The notes below the pieces were generated by a model, which searched no databases, had not been told where the DNA came from, and saw only the letters and a program-made list of their open reading frames with translations. A program made the position numbers and the translations under genes. Below are positions 1 through 6,316 of a DNA stretch of 24,058 nucleotides, piece after piece. How positions within the stretch are numbered: the stretch's first letter is position 1; each line of letters opens with the position of its first letter. Location of the stretch: NCBI GenBank assembly GCA_910579595.1, contig CAJTVM010000044.1, positions 1 to 24,058 of the forward strand, in the 5' to 3' direction. Source of the DNA: an uncultured Oscillospiraceae bacterium (GTDB lineage: Bacteria; Bacillota; Clostridia; Oscillospirales; Oscillospiraceae).

Positions 1-1633
1 GGGGCGGGGCGGCGGGCGGCTGGGGGGCCGGGGGGACCTGTACGGGGGGCCGCTGGGCCGGGGGGGCCTGGGGCGGGACGTTCCCGCCGGTGGGGGCGGG
101 CGCCGTCCGCTTCTTTTTTTTCAGCACGACCACCACAACCCCGCCCGCGATCACAACCGCCGCAATCACAATCGCCGCGATGGGCACGGGCGGCTCTGCC
201 TTCGGCTTCGGCTGCGCCACGTAGGGGATGTCATTCGCGATGGCGTAGCGTTCGGCACGGCTGCCCTCGTAGCAGTGGATGGTCAGGTTGTCGCAGTTGT
301 AGAATGCATCGCCGATTCTGGTGGCGCTGCCCAAGATGGTCACGCTGGTCAGATTCTCGCAGAGTTGGAACGCATAATCGCCGATTTTGGTGACGCTGTC
401 TGGAATGGTGATGCTGGTCAGATTCTCGCAGAATTGGAACGCATAATCGCCGATTTTGGTGACGCTGTCTGGAATGGTGACGCTGGTCAGATTCTCGCAG
501 TATTGGAACGCCCAATCGCCGATTTTGGTGACGCTGTTGGGGATGGTCACACGGGTCACATCAATGCTGTCAGAAGAATGAGCCCAAAACCACCTGCTAA
601 ACACCATCCCCCCAATGGTGGACACCCCATCGGGTATCGTAACCTCGGCGGAATCGCCCTTGTACGCCAGCAGGACTTTGCCTGCCACAACAAAATCCCC
701 CGGCTCCTCCATCCGGCGCTCAATCCACGGCGTGCCGGTAAACGCGTGGGTATAATCAATAAGACTTATCCCAACTGTGGTTACTGTGTCGGGGATAACG
801 ATATCCGTCAGGCTTGCGCAGCCTTGGAACGCGCCGTTTCCAATCGTGGTAACGCCTTTGGGAATGGTAACGCGGGTCAGGCTATCAAAGCCGCGGAACG
901 CATTGCCGGCAATGGCGGTGACCCCGTCCGGAATGCTAACCTCGGCAGCATTCCCCTGGTAAGCCAGCAGGACGTTCCCCGCAATGACAAAATCCCCTGA
1001 TTCCTCGGTCAGGCGCTCATACCACGGGGTTCCGTCAAACGCGAATCGTTCAACGACGGCCACAGTGTCGGGAATGGCGATACTGATCAGGCTGGTGCAG
1101 TCCCTGAACGCAGCCACTCCAATTTCGGTCACGCTGTTCGGGATGGCGATTTCAGACAGATTATCACAGCCCAAGAACGCATTCGCGCCAATTTCCGTGA
1201 CGCTTTTGGGAATGTCAATGCTGGTCAGATTTGTGCAAAATTGGAATGCGCAATCGCCAATTTCCGTGACGCCGCTGGGGATGGCGACGCTGGTCAGGCC
1301 TTTGCAGCCACCGAACGCATATTCTCCAATTTCCGTGACGCTGTCCGGGATGGTGACGCTGGTCAGGCCGGTGCAGCCAAGGAACGCAGCTTCTCCAATT
1401 TCGGTCACACTGTCGGGGATGGTGACGCTGGTCAGGCTGATGCAGCCATAGAACGCAGATTCTCCAATTTCGGTCACACTGTTGGGGATAACCACATCCC
1501 CGCCGGGGCCGTTGTATTTGGTCAGCACACCGGCCTCAATGGTAAAGTCGGAGCTTGCCGCGAATGCCGGAACGCCCAGCAGCCCCGCGCACACCGCCAG
1601 GGCCAGCAGAAGGGGTATCAGATGCTTTTTCAT
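1..1633 (-). CDS. BspA-type leucine-rich-repeat surface protein with C-terminal membrane anchor (3' end off the left edge)
   Basis: The frame is open from the start to the left edge (about 544 codons visible, no stop). Residues 1-26 are a signal peptide (MKK, hydrophobic core, AFA-A cleavage). About 15 repeats of ~23 residues follow, with the pattern VTIPDSVTEIGEYAFxxCxxLTS, which is the LRR_5/BspA (TpLRR) family. Two repeats are broken by a longer unit containing GDFVIAGNVLLAYQG or a close variant. Residues ~484-504 form a membrane helix, followed by KKKKR and a Pro/Ala/Gln-rich tail that continues out of the window, so the tail is probably cytoplasmic. Start: ATG at 1633, preceded by AGGAAAAGGA; an in-frame ATG two codons upstream is possible. 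BspA-type proteins are generally cell-surface adhesion or binding proteins; the ligand here is unknown. Confidence 0.88.
   Translation of the reverse strand, partial: MKKHLIPLLLALAVCAGLLGVPAFAASSDFTIEAGVLTKYNGPGGDVVIPNSVTEIGESAFYGCISLTSVTIPDSVTEIGEAAFLGCTGLTSVTIPDSVTEIGEYAFGGCKGLTSVAIPSGVTEIGDCAFQFCTNLTSIDIPKSVTEIGANAFLGCDNLSEIAIPNSVTEIGVAAFRDCTSLISIAIPDTVAVVERFAFDGTPWYERLTEESGDFVIAGNVLLAYQGNAAEVSIPDGVTAIAGNAFRGFDSLTRVTIPKGVTTIGNGAFQGCASLTDIVIPDTVTTVGISLIDYTHAFTGTPWIERRMEEPGDFVVAGKVLLAYKGDSAEVTIPDGVSTIGGMVFSRWFWAHSSDSIDVTRVTIPNSVTKIGDWAFQYCENLTSVTIPDSVTKIGDYAFQFCENLTSITIPDSVTKIGDYAFQLCENLTSVTILGSATRIGDAFYNCDNLTIHCYEGSRAERYAIANDIPYVAQPKPKAEPPVPIAAIVIAAVVIAGGVVVVVLKKKKRTAPAPTGGNVPPQAPPAQRPPVQVPPAPQPPAAPP
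344..551. repeat. Three near-identical 69-bp tandem units inside the LRR gene
   Basis: The phrase gctggtcagattctcgcag recurs at 344, 413 and 482, exactly 69 bp apart, and the intervening DNA is nearly identical. Each unit encodes one 23-residue leucine-rich repeat. Further units with the same period but more divergence occur around 1210-1480. Near-identity at DNA level suggests recent duplication or gene conversion. Confidence 0.9.
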
Positions 1634-1681
1634 GTCCATTCCATCCTTTTCCTGCAAATTTTGCCGAATCCTTTGCCGATC

Positions 1682-1710
1682 AGTATAGCATGATTTTCCC
1701 CGCTGTGCAA
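1682..1710 (-). promoter_or_regulatory. Promoter of the LRR surface protein
   Basis: On the minus strand, -35 TTGCAC (1705-1710), a 17-nt spacer and -10 TATACT (1682-1687), with TGC just before the -10 (extended -10). It lies 49 bp upstream of the start codon, so the gene is transcribed separately from the DUF2812 gene behind it. Confidence 0.75.
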
Positions 1711-1777
1711 GATAAGGATTTGCCCCTGCCTGGGCGGACGGGGGCGGCGAAATGCACATTTTCCGGTTGCGGGAACC

Positions 1778-3133
1778 TCACGCCCCGCCCAGCTTTTCCC
1801 CAACAACGGCCATCTGCGCCGGGGTCAGTTCCCAGTCCAGGTCGAGCTTTACAATCCGATCCTCATAGCACAGCAGGTAGAGGTCCAGCGTTTCATCGTC
1901 CATAACAAACTGGTACGCCTCCGCCGCGCCCCAGGGGGCGGGGTCGATGGGCGCATAGTATTTGACGGGCAGGAAACCGGTCTCCCGGGTGTCGTTCTCA
2001 TACAGCAGGTGGTTTTTGCACATCTCATAAATGGGGGGCAATTTGACCTCCACGACGGTATACCACAGGGACGGCGCACCGTTTGCCATATTCTCAAGCC
2101 GCCACGGGGACTGGTGCACCTCAGTATAGGCCAGCAGGGGCGATTCCATCCGCTCCAGATAATCCGAGGAGGCATAATCGTATCCCTCCACATCCGTCAG
2201 GTCGTCAAGCGCCAGGGGCAGCTCATTCGCCCCCCTCTGCCCGCCGCCGCCCCCCGCGGAAAACACAAGGGCGGTGATCAGCACCACCATGACCAGCGGC
2301 AGGGCCGCACAGGCCCCTAGGGTGACCGCCCGGTTGGCCCCTGCCGACGCCTTGTACCGCTTCAGCAGCTCCCGCAGCTGCACCACCAGAAACACGATCC
2401 CAAACATACAGGCGGTGGTCACCGCCATCAGCGCGGCCATGCCGACCTGCAGGTTGGACAGGCACCAGGACAGGCACCAGGCCAGACCCATCAGCACCAC
2501 CGCCAGGGCCAGCTTTTGGAGCAGAGGATGGCTCCTTGTGGCCAGGAACTCCCCCTGCGCCGCCGCCTTCAGCGCCCTGCGACGCCAGCAGAAATAGGTG
2601 GCGCAGTCCGTCCCGATCAGCAAAATCAGAATGGGCCAGCATACAAGGGCAAACTGGTGGAGCGGGTTGGACAAGGCGGCGATGGGGTCGTGAAACAGCC
2701 GCAATAGAAACTGTACGAGGTTCAGCACCCCCACTGCTAATAACAGGATTTGGGAGATAAGCCAGTTTTTTGCCGATCGGTGGATTGCGTCCACCTCTAC
2801 CGCCGGGTCAGTGTCAATGGGGACGGGGTTGGGCCGCTGGTTATAGAAAATCTGCATCTGGGCCGACGCCGCCGCCAACGTCCAGCCGGTGTGGGCGCAG
2901 AAGTCATAGAACGTCTCCTGTTCCTCGCTGGGGCCAGGGTCAAACTGGGACGCCTTGGGGAAATAGCACACGCTGAAGGCCAGCTTTTGCGGCTCAACCC
3001 GGCGGTAGTGCCAGGTGAAGTTCCCGATTTTCTCCAGCAGCCAGCCACGCCCTGCCATGTACTTCAAATGTGCCTCCAGCCCGGTGTGGTCGTAAAACGA
3101 AAACCACTCAAACCTGCGCCTTGTCTCTTTCAT
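1778..3133 (-). CDS. DUF2812 family membrane protein
   Basis: A 451-residue protein. The N-terminal ~110 residues (W/F-rich, with KYMAGRGWLLEKIG and FDPGPSEEQETFYDFCAHTGW) match the DUF2812 family from memory. Five membrane helices are predicted at about 124-145, 162-183, 207-225, 230-251 and 269-291, followed by a ~160-residue hydrophilic C-terminal domain. The ATG at 3133 is chosen because AAGGAG sits 8 nt upstream; a GTG at 3142 would overlap that site. It lies 5 bp after the PadR gene, whose last codons carry the RBS, so the two are translationally coupled. PadR-DUF2812 pairs are common in Firmicutes; the function is unknown, and control of an envelope process is only inferred. Confidence 0.85.
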   Translation of the reverse strand: MKETRRRFEWFSFYDHTGLEAHLKYMAGRGWLLEKIGNFTWHYRRVEPQKLAFSVCYFPKASQFDPGPSEEQETFYDFCAHTGWTLAAASAQMQIFYNQRPNPVPIDTDPAVEVDAIHRSAKNWLISQILLLAVGVLNLVQFLLRLFHDPIAALSNPLHQFALVCWPILILLIGTDCATYFCWRRRALKAAAQGEFLATRSHPLLQKLALAVVLMGLAWCLSWCLSNLQVGMAALMAVTTACMFGIVFLVVQLRELLKRYKASAGANRAVTLGACAALPLVMVVLITALVFSAGGGGGQRGANELPLALDDLTDVEGYDYASSDYLERMESPLLAYTEVHQSPWRLENMANGAPSLWYTVVEVKLPPIYEMCKNHLLYENDTRETGFLPVKYYAPIDPAPWGAAEAYQFVMDDETLDLYLLCYEDRIVKLDLDWELTPAQMAVVGEKLGGA

Positions 3134-3138
3134 TATTG

Positions 3139-3453
3139 TCACTCCTTCCCGAACGCCCGGCGGTAGTCCTCAGCCTGGGCCTGGATCCTGCCGTACTCCT
3201 TGTCCAGCGTCCGCCGCCCGTAATCCGTGAGCAGGTAGCGGCGGCGGCGGCCTTCCACCTTGGTCTCCCGGATCATCCCCGCCGTACAGAACTGCTCCAG
3301 CAGGTTGTACAGCGTCCCCGAGCCCACGCTCACCCGCCCCCCGGTTATGGCGGGCACCTTGTCCAGGATGTCCATGCCATAGCACTCCTCCCGCAGGCAC
3401 AGCAAGATATAGAACATCTGCTCCGTCAAGGTCTGAAATTTTGCCCTCGGCAT
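3139..3453 (-). CDS. PadR family transcriptional regulator
   Basis: A 104-residue protein consisting essentially of the PadR winged-helix domain. It contains the LTEQMFYILLCL opening, YGMDILDKV, then GGRVSVGSGTLYNLLEQF (recognition helix) and a basic wing (EGRRRRYLLTDYGRR), with a short C-terminal helix. The size fits the short PadR-s2 type. GGAGG lies 4 nt before the ATG. Upstream are two 13-bp palindromes placed in and just below its promoter, so it most likely represses itself and the DUF2812 gene. The inducing signal is unknown. Confidence 0.9.
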   Translation of the reverse strand: MPRAKFQTLTEQMFYILLCLREECYGMDILDKVPAITGGRVSVGSGTLYNLLEQFCTAGMIRETKVEGRRRRYLLTDYGRRTLDKEYGRIQAQAEDYRRAFGKE

Positions 3454-3468
3454 CCCGCCGCCTCCATT

Positions 3469-3522
3469 CTCGATTATCGAGTATCCTGATTATAGTATAT
3501 TCTCGAATATCGAGTTTGTCAA
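3469..3522 (-). promoter_or_regulatory. padR promoter with twin palindromic operators
   Basis: On the minus strand, -35 TTGACA (3517-3522), a 17-nt spacer and -10 TATACT (3494-3499), an almost perfect vegetative promoter. A 13-bp palindrome CTCGAATATCGAG (3502-3514) fills the spacer, and a second, CTCGATTATCGAG (3469-3481), lies just past the expected transcription start. Their centres are 33 bp apart, about three helical turns, consistent with two PadR dimers on one face. Assignment to PadR is inferred from position. Confidence 0.82.
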
Positions 3523-3593
3523 TAGGACAGCTCAAATAAACAACTGTACGACGCATACAGGGACAAATTCACATTTTGTTTACGCTTACCCCA

Positions 3594-3622
3594 TTGACTG
3601 GGACAAAGCTGAGCGCTATATT
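3594..3622 (+). promoter_or_regulatory. Promoter of the membrane zinc-ribbon gene
   Basis: -35 TTGACT (3594-3599), 17-nt spacer, -10 TATATT (3617-3622). The downstream gene starts at 3669 behind GCAGGAGGT. It is divergent from the padR promoter, and the operators do not overlap it. Confidence 0.7.
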
Positions 3623-3668
3623 AGTAATAATCCCTAAATTCCTTTCCCAATGCAGGAGGTGGACGCGG

Positions 3669-4064
3669 ATGATACGCAGTTGGATGGCCCGTTTTATGAC
3701 AGGCCGCTATGGAGGCGATCAATTAAACCTGTTTCTGATCGCGCTGTACCTCATCCTATATGTGGTATTCCTGTTCACCAGGCTGCTGATCTTTGAGCTG
3801 CTGGGGACGGTCCTTCTGGTTGTCAGCCTGTTCCGTTCCCTGTCCCGGAACCTGCCCCAGCGCCGGGCGGAAAACACCCGCTTCCTCCAGATTGTGCGCC
3901 CTGTGTGGCGCAAATGGACGGGCTTCCGCGCCCGCGCCCACGACAAGGAACACCGCTATTTCAAATGTCCCAACTGCGGGCAGCTCATGCGGGTGCCCCG
4001 GGGGAAGGGGCGCATTACGGTGCACTGCCGTTCCTGCGGCGCGGCCTTTGAGGAAAAGAGCTGA
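3669..4064 (+). CDS. Small membrane protein with C-terminal zinc ribbon
   Basis: A 131-residue protein. The ATG at 3669 follows GCAGGAGGT at 8 nt; longer readings from further upstream would start inside the promoter region. Two membrane segments are seen around residues 20-58 (LNLFLIALYLILYVVFLF and LLGTVLLVVSLF), then a basic linker and a zinc ribbon with C100-x2-C103 and C120-x2-C123. This plan recurs in Firmicutes proteins of unknown role. The stop codon lies inside a dispersed 32-bp repeat (4057-4088). No function is assigned; the ribbon faces the cytoplasm if the positive-inside rule holds. Confidence 0.8.
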   Translation: MIRSWMARFMTGRYGGDQLNLFLIALYLILYVVFLFTRLLIFELLGTVLLVVSLFRSLSRNLPQRRAENTRFLQIVRPVWRKWTGFRARAHDKEHRYFKCPNCGQLMRVPRGKGRITVHCRSCGAAFEEKS

Positions 4065-4088
4065 GCGCGGAGCCGTCGTGAGCAGCGC
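4057..4088 (+). repeat. Dispersed 32-bp gene-end repeat, copy 1
   Basis: Begins AGAGCTGAGCGC and ends CCGTCGTGAGCAGCGC. It matches the reverse complement of 23279-23310 at 30 of 32 positions. Here it provides the last codon and TGA stop of the zinc-ribbon gene. Confidence 0.88.
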
Positions 4089-4162
4089 GGATGGAGCGGA
4101 GCGAGGGCGAGCGGAGGGGCGCAAAGCGCCACGAAGACCAGCCCGATCGGTGCTTCCCCTTT

Positions 4163-4193
4163 CCCCACAAAGCCAAAGGCCGGCTTTGCGGGG
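4163..4193 (+). repeat. GC-rich stem-loop repeat, copy 1
   Basis: Arms CCCCACAAAGCC (4163-4174) and GGCTTTGCGGGG (4182-4193) pair with one mismatch. Together with about 20 bp of left flank it resembles 23227-23257, in the same orientation on the plus strand. It lies ~75 bp after the gene-end repeat. There is no T-run directly after, so it is not a classical terminator. Confidence 0.75.
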
Positions 4194-4212
4194 GCCTTAT
4201 AGAAACCAGCAG

Positions 4213-4239
4213 GCCCCGCCTTCCGGCGGGGCGCTTTTT
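4213..4239 (+). terminator. Rho-independent terminator ahead of mnmE
   Basis: Stem GCCCCGCC (4213-4220), loop TTCC, GGCGGGGC (4225-4232), then GC and five T. It ends the transcript of the zinc-ribbon gene. Confidence 0.85.
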
Positions 4240-4240
4240 G

Positions 4241-4269
4241 TTGCAAAAAAACTGGAAATATGGTACGCT
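4241..4269 (+). promoter_or_regulatory. Possible mnmE promoter (weak)
   Basis: TTGCAA (4241-4246), 17-nt spacer, TACGCT (4264-4269) preceded by TGG, which would be an extended -10. The -10 match is poor, but a terminator lies just upstream and mnmE starts 33 bp downstream, so a promoter is needed about here. Confidence 0.4.
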
Positions 4270-4301
4270 GTAACCCAATCAAAATTTCCCTGAGGTGAAC
4301 C

Positions 4302-5687
4302 ATGATGAACGATATCATCGCCGCCATTGCCACCCCGCCCATCCCCTCCGCCATCGGCATACTGCGCCTGTCCGGGCCGGGGGCGGTAGCGGCGGCGGAC
4401 GCGGTATTCACCCCCTTTCGCGGCGCGGCCATGGCCCAGCGCCCCGATCGGACACTGGTATACGGCGCGCTCCATGACAAAGACGGCAATATCATCGACC
4501 ACTGCTTGTGCACCGTCTCCCGCGCCCCCCACAGCTACACCGGGGAGGATGCCGCCGAGCTGCAATGCCACGGCTCCCCCGCCGCGCTGGCGCTGGCGCT
4601 GGAGGCGCTTTTTGCCGCCGGGGCGCGGCAGGCCCAGCCGGGGGAGTTCACCCGGCGGGCGTTCCTCAACGGGAAGCTGGATCTCACCCGCACCGAGGCG
4701 GTGGCGGATCTGATCCACGCTGAAACCCCGGCGGCGGTGCGGCAGGCGGCGGGGCAGCTGGGGGGTGTGCTGGCGGACGCGGTGGACGGCATTTATGATA
4801 AGCTCACCGATCTGTGCGCCCACTTCCACGCGGTGCTGGACTACCCTGACGAGGACATCGAGCCGTTCGAGATTGCGGAATTGTCATCGGCGCTGAGCGG
4901 CGCGGCGGCGGCGCTGGACAGACTGAGCGCCACCTACCAGCGGGGCCGTCTGCTCAACGAGGGTGTGCCCTGTGCCATTGTGGGACGGCCCAACGCGGGA
5001 AAATCCACCCTGTTCAACGCCCTTTTGGGCTACGAGCGGGCCATCGTCACCAGCATACCCGGCACCACAAGGGACACGGTGGAGGAACGGGTGAGCTTTG
5101 GCGGGGTGCTGCTGCGCCTTATCGACACGGCGGGGCTGCGGGAGGCGGACGATGCGGTGGAGCGGTTGGGGGTGGAGCGCTCCCGGGCGGCGATAGGGCG
5201 GGCGGATCTGATCTTCGCGGTGACGGACGGCGCGGCGGACTTTGTCCGGGAGGACGCCGAGGTGGTGGAGCTGGCGGCATCCTCCGGCAAGCCCTGGGTC
5301 TGGGTGATGAGCAAGCGGGATCTGTCCGGCCCCTGCGCCCTGTGGAGCGCGGACAAAGGCGGGCACACCCCCGCCGCCATGGTATCCCTGTCCGCCAAAA
5401 CCGGGGAGGGGCTGGCGGACTTGGAACACGTCGTGGCGGAGCTGTTCCCGGCTCCCCCGGCAAACCAGGCCGGGGCCATGCTCACCAACGCCCGGCAGGC
5501 GGAGGCGGCAAGCCGCGCCCGCGGGGCGTTGGAGCGGGGGGTGGAGGCGCTGGCGGCGGGGCTGTCCCCCGACGCGGTGGTGGCCGATGTGGAGGAGGCC
5601 ATGTCCGCCCTGGGGGAGCTGACGGGCCGCACCGTCCGCCAGGACGTCACCGCCCGCATTTTTGAGCGGTTCTGTGTGGGAAAGTGA
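4302..5687 (+). CDS. mnmE: tRNA uridine-5-carboxymethylaminomethyl modification GTPase MnmE (TrmE)
   Basis: A 461-residue protein, normal length for MnmE. With MnmG it installs the cmnm5 group on U34 of certain tRNAs. It has the N-terminal formyl-tetrahydrofolate-binding domain (IAAIATPPIPSAIGILRLSG opening), a helical domain with an inserted Ras-like G domain (GRPNAGKS 228-235, DTAG 275-278), and the diagnostic C-terminal CVGK with catalytic Cys458. The G4 motif reads SKRD (337-340) instead of NKxD, a conservative variation. GAGGTGA precedes the tandem ATG ATG at 4302/4305; the first is taken. MnmG is not adjacent here. Confidence 0.96.
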   Translation: MMNDIIAAIATPPIPSAIGILRLSGPGAVAAADAVFTPFRGAAMAQRPDRTLVYGALHDKDGNIIDHCLCTVSRAPHSYTGEDAAELQCHGSPAALALALEALFAAGARQAQPGEFTRRAFLNGKLDLTRTEAVADLIHAETPAAVRQAAGQLGGVLADAVDGIYDKLTDLCAHFHAVLDYPDEDIEPFEIAELSSALSGAAAALDRLSATYQRGRLLNEGVPCAIVGRPNAGKSTLFNALLGYERAIVTSIPGTTRDTVEERVSFGGVLLRLIDTAGLREADDAVERLGVERSRAAIGRADLIFAVTDGAADFVREDAEVVELAASSGKPWVWVMSKRDLSGPCALWSADKGGHTPAAMVSLSAKTGEGLADLEHVVAELFPAPPANQAGAMLTNARQAEAASRARGALERGVEALAAGLSPDAVVADVEEAMSALGELTGRTVRQDVTARIFERFCVGK

Positions 5688-5706
5688 TTCCCCGGGAAAA
5701 TAAGGA

Positions 5707-5736
5707 ATGACAAACCCCTTTCCGCCGGTGTATAAT
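5707..5736 (+). promoter_or_regulatory. Promoter of the small-peptide/dtd/mutL unit
   Basis: ATGACA (5707-5712), 18-nt spacer, perfect TATAAT (5731-5736). It lies 23 bp upstream of the 27-residue peptide gene and serves the tightly packed genes down to 9304. Confidence 0.7.
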
Positions 5737-5759
5737 GGAAGAAAAAAGGAGGCGCTTTT

Positions 5760-5843
5760 ATGAAGCCGGGAATGTGGATTTTTGTGCTGGTGTGCAGCCT
5801 GCTCGCCGGTTCCGGCGGAGCGGGCGCTGAAGCGGAATTTTGA
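5760..5843 (+). CDS. 27-residue hydrophobic peptide, function unknown
   Basis: The ATG at 5760 is preceded by AAAAAAGGAGG with 7 nt spacing and by a TATAAT promoter; the stop TGA is at 5841-5843. The peptide begins MKPGMWIFVLVCSLLAG, a short positively charged start plus a ~13-residue hydrophobic core, and ends in a Gly/Ala/Glu-rich stretch. It looks like a single-pass membrane microprotein or a bare signal peptide. It could also be a leader cistron for dtd, which starts 37 bp later behind its own AGGAGGA. No family is recognised; that it is translated is inferred from the signals. Confidence 0.55.
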   Translation: MKPGMWIFVLVCSLLAGSGGAGAEAEF

Positions 5844-5880
5844 CGAGAACGGAGCAAGACGGTAAAAGGAGGACTGCGCC

Positions 5881-6315
5881 ATGAAAGCAGTAGTGACGCG
5901 GGTGAAAAACGCCCGGGTAGAGATAGACGGTAAAGTAAATGGGGCCATCGGCCAGGGGTTCCTGGTGCTCCTGGGGGTGGGCCCCGACGATACCCAGGCC
6001 CAGGCGGATAAGATGGCGGACAAAATCTGCGGCCTGCGGATTTTTGAGGACGAAAATGAGAAAATGAACCTGAACCTGGCCGCTGTGGGGGGCGCGCTGC
6101 TGGTGGTGAGCCAGTTCACCCTGTATGCCGACACCTCATCCCGCCGCCCCGGCTTCTCCCACGCGGCGAAGCCGGACGTGGCCATCCCCCTGTACGAGCG
6201 TTTTATGGCCCAGTGCCGGCAACAGGGCTTCCGGGTGGAGCACGGCGAGTTCGGCGCGGATATGCAGGTATTCTCCCAGAACGATGGCCCGGTGACCATA
6301 TTACTCGAGGTATAA
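5881..6315 (+). CDS. dtd: D-aminoacyl-tRNA deacylase
   Basis: A 144-residue protein, full length for the Dtd family. It hydrolyses D-amino acids (and glycine wrongly charged on tRNA-Ala) from tRNA, acting as a chirality proofreader. The two hallmark motifs are present: SQFT (77-80), with the Thr80 position, and NDGPVT (134-139), with the Gly-cisPro pair that reads the substrate chirality across the dimer. RBS AGGAGGA lies 7 nt before the ATG. mutL starts 1 bp after its stop, so the two are coupled. Confidence 0.96.
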   Translation: MKAVVTRVKNARVEIDGKVNGAIGQGFLVLLGVGPDDTQAQADKMADKICGLRIFEDENEKMNLNLAAVGGALLVVSQFTLYADTSSRRPGFSHAAKPDVAIPLYERFMAQCRQQGFRVEHGEFGADMQVFSQNDGPVTILLEV

Positions 6316-6316
6316 C

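Noticed and set aside
275..1500. Regular repeats suggesting a CRISPR array or a plus-strand repeat protein
   Set aside because: The 69-bp period is a multiple of three, there are no unique spacers, and the minus strand reads as canonical BspA leucine-rich repeats with a signal peptide.
5307..5321. MnmE G4 motif SKRD instead of NKxD as a sign of lost GTP specificity
   Set aside because: Conservative change; all other G-box motifs and the C-terminal CVGK are present.
4884..6299. 471-codon minus-strand frame spanning mnmE end to dtd
   Set aside because: It crosses two well-supported plus-strand genes and their promoter; composition is typical of an antisense shadow.
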